NCBI RefSeq assembly: GCF_019655055.1 | Contig: NZ_BPFA01000032.1 | Coordinates: 1-61,169, forward strand | From: Shewanella sp. MBTL60-112-B2 | Lineage (GTDB): Bacteria; Pseudomonadota; Gammaproteobacteria; Enterobacterales; Shewanellaceae | DNA: 61,169 nt | Direction: 5' to 3' | Shown: positions 34,522 through 43,253 of the stretch, piece by piece | Layout: every line of letters starts with the position of its first letter | Numbering within the stretch: the stretch's first letter is position 1 | The notes under the pieces: model-generated | The model's database searches: none | What the model was told of the DNA's origin: nothing | Seen by the model: only the letters and a program-made list of their open reading frames with translations | Made by a program: the position numbers and the translations under genes

Positions 34522-35385
34522 ATGTCTACACTTAACTCGTTCATAAAAGTCATTGTTTTATACTGGTTTACTTTAATGACGTGCTATAGCACAGCCATTA
34601 ATGCTGCCGATGTTGAACCTAAGGTGTTGACCTTTGGGGTGGTGCCTCAGCAGGCTGCTAGTACCTTAGCAAAAGGCTGGGCACCAGTATTAGCTGAATT
34701 ATCGCAAAATGCGAAAATTGATTTGCAATTTGCAACGGCGCCAGACATTCCAACCTTTGAGACGCGTCTAGCTAACGGCGAGTATGATATCGCTTATATG
34801 AATCCTTACCATTTTACAGTGTTTAAGGAGTCGCCTGGCTATATGGCATTGGCTAAGGAGCAAGATAAGTACCTTAAGGGGCTGATTGTTGTAAGGAAAG
34901 ACTCTGGCTTATCTGAACTGATGGATCTAAATGGCAAGTCATTAGCGTTTCCGGCTCCTGCAGCTTTCGCTGCGAGCGTTATTCCTCGGGCTATTTTAAA
35001 GCAACAAGGCATTGCTCATAACACCAAGTATGTCGGCTCCCATGATTCGGTCTATCTTGCCGTCGCTCAAGGACTTGTCGATGCTGGTGGCGGGGTAGGG
35101 CGTACCTTTAAAAATATGGATACGGATGTGACAGAACAATTAAAGGTCTTATGGCGGACGCCCGGTTACACTCCCCATGCTATCGCCACTCATCCCCGTG
35201 TTTCCCATGAGCTACGCGAAGTATTGTTAACTCAGTTACTGGCTCTATCTAACACGAGTAAAGGTCGAGCCCTGCTAGATGGTCTAGGCTTCAAAGCCAT
35301 GGAAGCTGCGCAAAGTAGTGATTGGGATGATGTGCGTGCGTTATCACTCAGTGAGCTGGATGCGCCGTTAAAGGAGAGTAACTAG
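34522..35385 (+). CDS. PhnD-like periplasmic phosphonate/phosphite-type binding protein
   Basis: The 287-aa product has a signal peptide (FIKVIVLYWFTLMTCYSTAINA, cleaved near AADVEP) and a PhnD/PBP2 fold start (VLTFGVVPQQAASTLAKGWAPVL), then GEYDIAYMNPYHFTVF, VVRKDSGLSELMDLNGKSLAFPAP and the typical VYLAVAQGLVDAGGG. No ABC permease or ATPase is nearby; instead the stop overlaps the GTG of a hybrid kinase by one base. This suggests a sensory binding protein that presents a ligand to the kinase. A GTG at 34519 is the alternative start. The ligand is unknown. Confidence 0.85.
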   Translation: MSTLNSFIKVIVLYWFTLMTCYSTAINAADVEPKVLTFGVVPQQAASTLAKGWAPVLAELSQNAKIDLQFATAPDIPTFETRLANGEYDIAYMNPYHFTVFKESPGYMALAKEQDKYLKGLIVVRKDSGLSELMDLNGKSLAFPAPAAFAASVIPRAILKQQGIAHNTKYVGSHDSVYLAVAQGLVDAGGGVGRTFKNMDTDVTEQLKVLWRTPGYTPHAIATHPRVSHELREVLLTQLLALSNTSKGRALLDGLGFKAMEAAQSSDWDDVRALSLSELDAPLKESN

Positions 35386-38300
35386 TGTCATTTCGAATTA
35401 AGACGATTCTTGGGATCGCAATAATCGAAGGCCTGCTATTAATGTTGCTGGTCTACACAAGTGTCGATTATTTGAAAACCTCCAATCAAGCAGAAATTGA
35501 GAAACGAGCTAACTCTACAGCCTCACTATTTGCTGCTGCCGCTAAAGATGCGGTAATTAGTAGCGACTTGTCGACGCTTAATGTGCTCGCTAATGAGCTG
35601 TTAACCACCTCTCAGGTGCTCTATGTCAATATCTACGATAAAAGCCGCTTATTGGTCAGCGCCGGTAGTGTTGATGGCAACTCTGTGTCCTCATTAGATA
35701 GCGGGATCGTAAATGTGGATGACGGGATCTTAGATATAGAAAGAGGTGTGCATGAGTCGGGATTCAACTATGGCAGGGTTGAGCTGGGTTTTGATACGGC
35801 GCAGTTAGATAGTTTCATTACCGATGCTAGAACACGGTTTTTAACCATTGCAGGTGTCGAGATGTTTTTGGTCGCCTTGTTTTCTTGGTTATTAGGCCAC
35901 TATTTGACGCGTAATTTAGCACTGCTGAAAACGGCTTCACAACGGATCTTATTGGGAGAATCACAAGTCCAAATTCCTGTGAGTAGTGGCGATGAAATAG
36001 GTCAGACTATGCTGGCTTTTAATCAGATGGTTAAAAAAGTCGCCGACAAGAATCAGGCCTTAGTGAGTGCCAATACTCGACTCAATGCCATATTACAAAC
36101 TGCTGTGGACGGCTTTGTGGTTGTTGATACTCAAGGTGTCATTGAAGAGGTTAACCCTGCCGTTAGCCGCCTGTTTGGTTACAGCCCTTCTGAGCTTATT
36201 GGTCAAAATGTGTCATTGTTGATGCCATCGAATGAACGCAATATGCATGATGAATATATTCAGCACTATTTAACGAGTGCTGATGATAAAACCGTAGGCA
36301 AAGGACGCGAGCTGTTAGCACAGAAAAAAAATGGCAGCCTGTTCTCTATTGAGTTGTCTATCTCAAGAATGCGTATCGATGATGAGGTGCTTTTCTTAGG
36401 CTTAGTGAAGGACTTAAGTGATGTAAAGTGTGCTCAGGCTGCAGCGCAAAGGACAGAGTCTATTCTGTTGGCGACATTAGAGGGCAGTAAAGATGCCTTG
36501 GTGACGATAGATACCAGTGGTGCCATTCAAGAGGTGAACGACGCGGCGTGTTTACTGTTTAAGTTTCACTCTGAACAGATGCTGGGCCAGCAGCTGGAAG
36601 AGATACTCTTTAGCGCTGACGATAAGGATTGTTTTCATAGCCTTTTAGAAGAGTACCGAGCCACTGGCGAAGGGCTGGCGGTTAGACATTCTACTCAGAT
36701 GAAAGCGACTCGCTCCGATGGTGAAAAGCTGGCCATTGAGCTGACACTTATCCCAGTACAGCTAGGCCAAGAAATGTTGGTAACAGCATTTATTCGAGAT
36801 ATTTCACGTCGAATGGAATACGAAACTCAATTGAAATTGGCAAAAGAGCAAGCCGAGCAAGGAAGTGAAGCAAAATCTCGTTTTCTAGCGACCATGAGTC
36901 ATGAGATCCGCTCTCCCCTGAATGCCGTGTTAGGGAGCGTCGAATTAATATTGGACTCAACATTAAACAAAGAGCAGCGAATATATGCTTATACAGCTAA
37001 AGAGGCTGGTACGGCATTGTTGAGTACGATTAATGATATTTTGGACTTCTCTAAGATTGAAGCTGGGCAAATGGTGTTGGAAGAGAGCGTTTTCTCGCCT
37101 AACAAACTGGCGATGCAAGTGTTAGAGCTACTGTCTGTTAAAGCTCAAGATAAAGGTATAGAACTGGCTCTGTTTGTCGATAGAAATGTACCAGAGAGCT
37201 TGATTGGAGACGGTCAAAGGCTTAGGCAGGTACTGCATAACTTGGTCGATAATGCGATTAAATTTTCATTTGGTGGATGCGTAGCTATAGAGATGTGGCT
37301 AGCCGACGCTGGTGAGGCTCGATTGTGTTGCAAGATCTCAGACCAAGGTATTGGGATCAGTGAAGAGTCTCAATTGACATTATTTGAAGAATTCAGCCAA
37401 GTACATGATAGCCATAATACCAACTACAGTGGTACCGGGTTAGGTTTGGCAATTTGTGCAGAGCTCATTGCTCTAATGGGAGGGCATATTGCGGTCGAGA
37501 GCCAGCAAGGCCGGGGGAGCAGCTTTAGTTTCGATTTATTACTGCAACGGGTGGAGAGTGATAATTCAGATTCGCCTATGCCATTTACGTCAGTATCATT
37601 AACGTCACGAGTGCTGTTAGTACACCAAGATAAGGTTTTTAGTGAGCTATTGAGAAGGCAATATAATCAATATGATGTGACCACAGTTTGTGTTGATAGT
37701 ATGGATGCTCTGTTTAATCGCTTGAGGGGATCTGCTAGGTTTAACTTAATCCTAATCGATGAGCTTTGCCTATCAGACATAAATATTGAGATGGCTAACC
37801 AGCTTAAGCGTGATTATTTACGTGATGATGGTTTGCTCACCGCGTTAATGACAACAGTATTGCCTGAGGCTTCTCGCGCACTAAAAGCTTGCGGATACAA
37901 TCAAGTGATTAATAAACCATTGAGCCGAGATACGATGCTAGGTCTGCTCCTTGGAGAGCTGGGAACGTCTAGTCTGGAGACTCTAGATGAACCCATGATC
38001 GCTGTCGCTAAAGAAGCACATCTTCCTATATTGCTAGCTGAAGATAGCCCTGCAAATCAGATTGTTGCTAGTGCAATGTTGAGAAAAGCAGGTTTTCAGG
38101 TCGAAATAGCCAATAATGGCCTTGAAGCTCTGGCAATGGCAAACGCTAAAGAATATGGCCTCATTTTGATGGATATGAGAATGCCCAAGATGGATGGTAT
38201 AGAAGCGACGCAGAAGATATTGCAATCTCGGCCCTCTCAAGTTGTGATAGCCATGACTGCAAACGTGCAAAAAGAGGATGTCGAGCAATGCATTAATGCT

Positions 38301-38933
38301 GGAATGAAAGATTTTGTACCTAAGCCTGTCAATCGAGTGAATCTTGTTAATGTAGTAAATCAATGGATTGTATCGAATATTGAAGAGGTTATAGTTAAAC
38401 CTGAAGTCGATGAAGAATATATTGATGGAGTCAGCCATATTATCGATAACGCTAAGCTTATGCCGTTTGAGCTCGCTAAGGCAAAGAGAGTTAACATCGT
38501 TAAAAATGAGAGTGATAAAGTAGCGCCAATGCCTAACACTCTGCAAAGGAATGAGGAAGAAATGATTATTATCGATGAGGCCGCTCTGAATGAGTTAACA
38601 ATCATGCTCGGTGAAGAAGCGATGAATCGAATGATTACGGTTTTCTTAGCTGAAGCAGAGGAGCGAGTACACACTCTAAGCCTTTTAGTTGCAGCTCATA
38701 ACAAAGGCAATGAATGGGATTTTTCTGAAATAGACCTTCAGGCCCATACACTTAAAAGTAGCTCAGGAAGTTTCGGCGCCAAGGCATTGTCTATTGCTGC
38801 TGAACAATTAGAGTTAAGCGCTAAGGCTGAAGATGCTAACCAAGCTCCAGTATTACTGGATGACGTGATCGCAACGGGACTATTAACGATCAAGCTATTT
38901 AAGCAACGTTTTGAACTGAAACACCAAGAGTAA
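35385..38933 (+). CDS. Hybrid sensor histidine kinase (TM-HAMP-PAS-PAS-HisKA-HATPase-REC-REC-HPt)
   Basis: The 1182-aa product has two membrane segments (about 9-29 and 155-175) around a periplasmic domain, then HAMP, two PAS domains (about 232-345 and 355-475), HisKA (ATMSHEIRSPLNAVLG, His about 507) and HATPase (LVDNAIKFS, DQGIGI, GTGLGLAI). Two receivers follow, the first degenerate (LILIDELCL), the second complete (PILLAEDSPAN, LILMDMRMP, KPV), and an HPt domain (QAHTLKSSSGSFG). The GTG start overlaps the binding-protein stop, so the two are coupled. The HPt should pass phosphate to the NtrC-class regulator 139 bp downstream. It resembles the layout of biofilm regulators such as SypF, by domain order only. 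Confidence 0.93.
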   Translation: MSFRIKTILGIAIIEGLLLMLLVYTSVDYLKTSNQAEIEKRANSTASLFAAAAKDAVISSDLSTLNVLANELLTTSQVLYVNIYDKSRLLVSAGSVDGNSVSSLDSGIVNVDDGILDIERGVHESGFNYGRVELGFDTAQLDSFITDARTRFLTIAGVEMFLVALFSWLLGHYLTRNLALLKTASQRILLGESQVQIPVSSGDEIGQTMLAFNQMVKKVADKNQALVSANTRLNAILQTAVDGFVVVDTQGVIEEVNPAVSRLFGYSPSELIGQNVSLLMPSNERNMHDEYIQHYLTSADDKTVGKGRELLAQKKNGSLFSIELSISRMRIDDEVLFLGLVKDLSDVKCAQAAAQRTESILLATLEGSKDALVTIDTSGAIQEVNDAACLLFKFHSEQMLGQQLEEILFSADDKDCFHSLLEEYRATGEGLAVRHSTQMKATRSDGEKLAIELTLIPVQLGQEMLVTAFIRDISRRMEYETQLKLAKEQAEQGSEAKSRFLATMSHEIRSPLNAVLGSVELILDSTLNKEQRIYAYTAKEAGTALLSTINDILDFSKIEAGQMVLEESVFSPNKLAMQVLELLSVKAQDKGIELALFVDRNVPESLIGDGQRLRQVLHNLVDNAIKFSFGGCVAIEMWLADAGEARLCCKISDQGIGISEESQLTLFEEFSQVHDSHNTNYSGTGLGLAICAELIALMGGHIAVESQQGRGSSFSFDLLLQRVESDNSDSPMPFTSVSLTSRVLLVHQDKVFSELLRRQYNQYDVTTVCVDSMDALFNRLRGSARFNLILIDELCLSDINIEMANQLKRDYLRDDGLLTALMTTVLPEASRALKACGYNQVINKPLSRDTMLGLLLGELGTSSLETLDEPMIAVAKEAHLPILLAEDSPANQIVASAMLRKAGFQVEIANNGLEALAMANAKEYGLILMDMRMPKMDGIEATQKILQSRPSQVVIAMTANVQKEDVEQCINAGMKDFVPKPVNRVNLVNVVNQWIVSNIEEVIVKPEVDEEYIDGVSHIIDNAKLMPFELAKAKRVNIVKNESDKVAPMPNTLQRNEEEMIIIDEAALNELTIMLGEEAMNRMITVFLAEAEERVHTLSLLVAAHNKGNEWDFSEIDLQAHTLKSSSGSFGAKALSIAAEQLELSAKAEDANQAPVLLDDVIATGLLTIKLFKQRFELKHQE

Positions 38934-39072
38934 TTACTGCTAGACTTATTAATATTAGATTCACCACTCATAGGTTTTTACAAAGAGGATTGGTGACAGC
39001 AATGAGCTTAACCTTTTGAGTCTAAGCGAGTTGTTACCTGTAGCTGTTTAATTTTCAATAGGCTGATTTTAT

Positions 39073-40569
39073 ATGGATATAACAAGCTCATTTACCGCAT
39101 TACTTGTTGAAGACAGTATGTCTCTCGGAGCGCTTTATACTGAATATTTGCGTACAGAGGGAGCGCGAGTGACTCATGTTAATCATGGGAGTGATGCGTT
39201 AAATGAACTTAAACGTTGGCAACCCGATCTACTCGTGCTTGATATCCAACTTCCGGACATGTCAGGAATGGACATTTTAGAAAGAGTACAGCAGGACTAT
39301 CCTGATATCACCGTCATTATGATTACTGCTCATGGTTCTATTGATCTTGCTGTTGACGCTATGCGTTCGGGGGCGTTTGATTTTCTCGTCAAACCTTTTG
39401 ATGCAAAACGTTTATCTATTACTGTGCGTAATGCTTTAAAACAGCGCCAGCTGGTTAATCTTGTCGCAAAATACGAGAGTAGCCTACCTAAGCCACATTA
39501 TATGGGCTTCATCGGGGAATCGTTGGCGATGCAAACCGTTTATAAAACAATTGACTGTGTTGCTAGCAGTAAGGCCTCAGCCTTTATTATTGGTGAAAGT
39601 GGCACGGGGAAAGAGGTGTGCGCCCACGCTATACATAATGCAGGTAATCGCAGTGATGGTCCCTTTGTCGCGTTAAACTGCGCCTCAATCCCAAAGGATC
39701 TTATTGAAAGCGAGATATTTGGGCACACAAAGGGAGCGTTTACTGGCGCAATAGCCAATAGAGATGGCGCGGCGACACAAGCGCATAACGGCACGTTGTT
39801 TCTTGATGAGATCTGCGAAATGGATCTTGAGCTGCAGAGCAAGTTGTTACGCTTTATTCAAACGGGTGTATTTCAACGAGTGGGAGCGACCAAAGAGGAA
39901 AAGGTGGATGTAAGGTTTGTCAGCGCGACGAATCGAATGCCGTGGGATGAAGTTAAAGCGGGTCGTTTTAGAGAAGATCTATTCTACCGCTTACATGTGA
40001 TCCCAATTGAGTTACCTCCGCTTAGAATGCGCGGTAAAGATATCTTGTTACTCGCATCGAGTCTGCTTAAAGAGTACAACAAAGAAGAAGGGAAGAAGTT
40101 CAAGGGATTTAGCCCAGAAGCTAAGCAATGTTTAAAGTCTTATCAATGGCCCGGTAATGTAAGACAGCTACAGAATGTGATCCGCCAGATAGTGGTATTA
40201 AATGACTGTGAGTTAGTTGAACTCGATATGTTGCCTGTACAGCTGACAGCCGCTTCAAATTCCGATGGTAAAGCTATTGAGGCTGAGTTAACAACTCCTT
40301 CTTTCCTTGATGAAATTGAGCAAGTTACTTTTGCTAAAGAGCAGCAATATGCGCCCGAAGCTGCCGCTGATACCCTTAATGAAAACCGTGATGCCAAAAA
40401 TGATGAGATAGTACCGCTTTGGAAGACTGAGAAGCAGACTATTGAAAATGCTATCGCTCGCTGTGACGGCAATGTGCCGAAAGCCGCTGCATTGCTGGAT
40501 ATTAGCGCTTCAACAATCTACCGAAAACGTCAAACTTGGGATGAGTTAGAAAACAGCTTAAGCCACTAA
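39073..40569 (+). CDS. NtrC-class sigma-54-dependent response regulator
   Basis: The 498-aa product has a receiver domain (VEDSMSLGA; LVLDIQLPDMSG with D57; KPFDAKR), a AAA+ domain with Walker A GESGTGKE (174-181) and the sigma-54 contact loop GAFTGA (221-226), Walker B LFLDEICEM, and a C-terminal Fis-type HTH (NVPKAAALLDISASTIYRKR). Everything needed to activate sigma-54 promoters is present. Candidate targets are the sites at 34462 and 31466. It is the last gene of the operon and is followed by a terminator. Confidence 0.94.
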   Translation: MDITSSFTALLVEDSMSLGALYTEYLRTEGARVTHVNHGSDALNELKRWQPDLLVLDIQLPDMSGMDILERVQQDYPDITVIMITAHGSIDLAVDAMRSGAFDFLVKPFDAKRLSITVRNALKQRQLVNLVAKYESSLPKPHYMGFIGESLAMQTVYKTIDCVASSKASAFIIGESGTGKEVCAHAIHNAGNRSDGPFVALNCASIPKDLIESEIFGHTKGAFTGAIANRDGAATQAHNGTLFLDEICEMDLELQSKLLRFIQTGVFQRVGATKEEKVDVRFVSATNRMPWDEVKAGRFREDLFYRLHVIPIELPPLRMRGKDILLLASSLLKEYNKEEGKKFKGFSPEAKQCLKSYQWPGNVRQLQNVIRQIVVLNDCELVELDMLPVQLTAASNSDGKAIEAELTTPSFLDEIEQVTFAKEQQYAPEAAADTLNENRDAKNDEIVPLWKTEKQTIENAIARCDGNVPKAAALLDISASTIYRKRQTWDELENSLSH

Positions 40570-40639
40570 AATTCTTGCTAATGTTCTAGATTGCTTATGT
40601 ATTCGATTATCAAGCTTATCCATAGAGCTCGCCTAATGA

Positions 40640-40670
40640 AAGGAGTAGACTAAGCGTCTACTCCTTTTTT
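40640..40670 (+). terminator. Rho-independent terminator after the regulator operon
   Basis: An 11-bp stem (40640-40650 with 40656-40666), a 5-nt loop TAAGC and a T tail to 40670, 70 bp after the regulator stop. Confidence 0.85.
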
Positions 40671-40702
40671 GTTTAAAACTTTCTTGCTGTGAAGAGAACG
40701 CC

Positions 40703-41452
40703 ATGAAATATCTTGTTGATACCCATACACACACCATTGCTTCGACCCATGCCTATAGTACGTTGCAAGAATATATTACGATGGCTAAACATAAGGGGAT
40801 TAAGCTTTTTGCCAATACAGATCATGGCCCGGATATGGCCGATGCGCCGCATTTTTGGCATTTTGTTAATTTGCGAGTTTTGCCACGAGTTGTCGATGGC
40901 GTAGGGATTTTACGTGGTATCGAAGCTAATATTAAAAATGAGGTTGGAGAGATAGACTTTTTTGGTGACTACCTACAAGAGCTCGATATTGTGCTCGCTG
41001 GTTTTCATGAACCTGTTTTTGCTCCAAGCAATAAAGAAACTCATACCGCTGCACTCATAAACTGTATCAACAGTGGTCATGTCGACATCATTACTCATCC
41101 TGGAAACCCTGCGTACCCCATAGACATTGCTGCCGTTGCTATGGCTGCCGCCGAGAATAATGTCGCGCTTGAGATCAATAACTCTTCATTTTTAACTTCT
41201 CGAAAAGGCAGTGAACATAACTGTTTAGCGATAGCTAATGCAGTAAAAGACGCTGGTGGACTTTTGGTCATGGGATCAGATTCTCACGTAGCCTATAGCC
41301 TAGGAGATTTCACTCAGGCTGAACTGATTATCGAACAAGCTGACTTTCCGATTGAACGCCTGCTCAACCGAAGCCCCGAAGCTTTGCTCGCATTTTTGTC
41401 TGCACGAGGCCACGGCTCACTCGATGAATATTCGGTTCTACTCGAAAGCTAA
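40703..41452 (+). CDS. PHP-domain phosphoesterase (YcdX-like)
   Basis: The 249-aa PHP-family hydrolase has metal-binding motifs DTHTHTIAS (residues 5-13), NTDHGPDM, GFHEPVF, THPGNPAYP and GSDSHVAYSLG, spread as in E. coli YcdX, a trinuclear-metal phosphatase-like enzyme. Its natural substrate is not established. An AGAGAACGCC-type weak ribosome site precedes the ATG. It lies directly after the regulator terminator and 65 bp before rmlD. Confidence 0.9.
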   Translation: MKYLVDTHTHTIASTHAYSTLQEYITMAKHKGIKLFANTDHGPDMADAPHFWHFVNLRVLPRVVDGVGILRGIEANIKNEVGEIDFFGDYLQELDIVLAGFHEPVFAPSNKETHTAALINCINSGHVDIITHPGNPAYPIDIAAVAMAAAENNVALEINNSSFLTSRKGSEHNCLAIANAVKDAGGLLVMGSDSHVAYSLGDFTQAELIIEQADFPIERLLNRSPEALLAFLSARGHGSLDEYSVLLES

Positions 41453-41517
41453 AATTAAAGCTAAGTAAACAGTGAAAAGAGAGAAGAAATAGCTAAACGA
41501 GTGAAGAGATAAACAAG

Positions 41518-42624
41518 ATGAAAATTGTTATTACGGGATCAGGTGGTCAGTTGGCGCAGGCGTTGCTATCTATAGCGAAGCTTGCCAAAAATGATGCTGA
41601 ATTATCCACCGCAGAGCAAATGCTGCTGCATTTTTTTCCCGAAATTAAAGCCTGTATCGAACCCAGTGATGAAGTGGTTGGCGTCTCTCATCAAGTGCTC
41701 GATATTGGTGATATCGATTCAATACGTAGAGCATTGGATACAATTGCTCCGGATGTAGTTATTAACTGCGCGGCTTATAACGCAGTCGATAAGGCCGAGA
41801 TTGATATCGACATGGCCATGGCTGTCAATGCGATAGGGCCTAAATTACTCGCCAGTGAATGTCGGCTTCGACATCTTAAGTTAGTGCATATTTCGACTGA
41901 CTTTGTATTTGATGGTGAGTTATCACGTGCGTACACAGAGCAAGAACTTTCCAAACCGTTATCCGTATACGGCAAGAGTAAACGTGAAGGCGAGCGCTGG
42001 GTCAGTGAAATATTAGGTGAGCAAGCAACGATTATTCGCACCTCATGGCTCTATAGTTGTTATGGCGATAATTTTGTTAAAACCATGCAGAGTTTATTTA
42101 AGACAAAAGAGAGTTTATCGGTTGTTAGTGATCAATTAGGTAGTCCTACCTGGTGTGAAGCGCTCGCGGTGGTTATTCTGATGCTGATTAAGCAAAAAAA
42201 GCTATCGAATACGAGCGATGGCAATAGTAATATAGAGCAAGTTGTATACCCGCTACATCAGGAAAAAGGTGTCGCTCATTTATATCATTACGCTGGTGGA
42301 TCTTGTACTTCTTGGTATGAGTTTGCAGGTGAGATTCAGCGTCGAACACAGGTTGGCGAGCCAGTTAGCACAGAGTCAGCTTCGAGCACTGTGGCATGCA
42401 AAATAGAGCCCATTACCACTCTAGCTTGGCAAAGGTTACATGAAAATCGCTTAGCAATAAGACCTGCACAAAGTGCCTTAAACGCAGCAAAAGTGAATCA
42501 GCTACTCGGCATCGAGTCGAAAAGCTTAATCAGTGCCAATTGGCAACAACAGCTAGAGGCCATGCTTAAATATCAAAAAGTTAAAAGCGAAGAAGGGCTA
42601 GAGCTTAGGAAAAGCAGGTTCTAG
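41518..42624 (+). CDS. rmlD: dTDP-4-dehydrorhamnose reductase
   Basis: RmlD does the last step to dTDP-L-rhamnose. The N-terminus has GSGGQLAQAL, VVINCAAYNAVDKAE is the family hallmark, then HISTDFVFDG and YGKSK (YxxxK) and TSWLYS. At 368 aa it is about 65 residues longer than usual; the excess lies in an internal stretch after the first beta strand (about 22-50), in a Ser/Asn-rich part near 225-245, and in a tail. The tail KSEEGLELRKSRF is encoded by repeat island R9, with TAG from its CTAG core. It is far from rmlABC. Confidence 0.93.
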   Translation: MKIVITGSGGQLAQALLSIAKLAKNDAELSTAEQMLLHFFPEIKACIEPSDEVVGVSHQVLDIGDIDSIRRALDTIAPDVVINCAAYNAVDKAEIDIDMAMAVNAIGPKLLASECRLRHLKLVHISTDFVFDGELSRAYTEQELSKPLSVYGKSKREGERWVSEILGEQATIIRTSWLYSCYGDNFVKTMQSLFKTKESLSVVSDQLGSPTWCEALAVVILMLIKQKKLSNTSDGNSNIEQVVYPLHQEKGVAHLYHYAGGSCTSWYEFAGEIQRRTQVGEPVSTESASSTVACKIEPITTLAWQRLHENRLAIRPAQSALNAAKVNQLLGIESKSLISANWQQQLEAMLKYQKVKSEEGLELRKSRF

Positions 42625-43132
42625 GTAAAAGGCTAAGACGGTACAAGCTAAGACGAAAAATACGAACGGCCTGCGGCCTGACAGATTACGGAACGTTCGC
42701 AAGCTCACTTACGGAACGCTTCGCTTACGGTGAAGGGCTAAGAAGGGCGATACGCTTCTAGGACGTGACTATGTCTTCGCGAGAGTGTCGCGTTGCGACT
42801 TCTAGGCTGAAGCTAAGAAGTTAAAGCCGAGCAAGCCGAGACGGAAAAGCTAAAAAAGAAGGTCCTAGGATAAAGTAGGTTATAGGGAAAGCAACAGAAA
42901 TACTGTTTGGCTTTTGATGTGGATTTTCGTTTTCTTAGAACCTGAAACCTGATTTTTACGTAGGTCGGCATTTATGCCGCCAATTTAGGTGTATTAACTG
43001 CAAGACTGATGGGCTAAAGCCCAACCTACGTAAAGAGGGTGGGGCTTTGCTTTCGATTTTCCTAGTAGGACGCAGTCCGTTCTAGAAGTGAGCTTGTGAA
43101 CGCCCTCGTAGCGAAGCGTCCTAGTTCCTTTG
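42590..43132. repeat. Mosaic repeat island R9 (rmlD end to wzi end)
   Basis: It begins in the last codons of rmlD with GAAGAAGGGCTAGAGCTTAGG. It has AACGGCCTGCGGCCTGAC, GAACGTTCGCAAGCTCAC, GAACGCTTCGCTTACGG, a TGACTATGTCTTCGCGAG variant (about 42766-42785), the REP-like unit (42960-43029), and CCTAGTAGGACGCAGTCC. The 629-bp gap between convergent genes ends with a wzi terminator. No gene is seen. Confidence 0.87.
42960..43029. repeat. REP-like palindromic unit, copy 3
   Basis: This unit runs from GTAGGTCGGCATTTATGCCG to GGGCTAAAGCCCAACCTAC and matches the copies at 16280 and 17818, with a different middle. It is flanked by TAC and GTA, extending the palindrome. Confidence 0.88.
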
Positions 43133-43170
43133 TAAAAAAAAGGCAAAAGCAGCTAGGACTACTTTTGCCT
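43133..43170 (-). terminator. Rho-independent terminator of wzi
   Basis: On the minus strand a 9-bp stem AGGCAAAAG/CTTTTGCCT (43162-43170 with 43141-43149), a 12-nt loop containing CCTAG, then a run of T. It lies 84 bp after the wzi stop. Confidence 0.85.
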
Positions 43171-43253
43171 CTGAAGCTAAACGAAGTTTGTTTAGCTTGT
43201 GCCGTCTTTGTTTAAATCGGCTTTTATCGTCTTAGCTTTTGCCGGTTTTTATA

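Noticed and set aside
38034..38546. 170-aa antisense frame in the hybrid kinase
   Set aside because: Antisense to receiver domain codons with clear family motifs.
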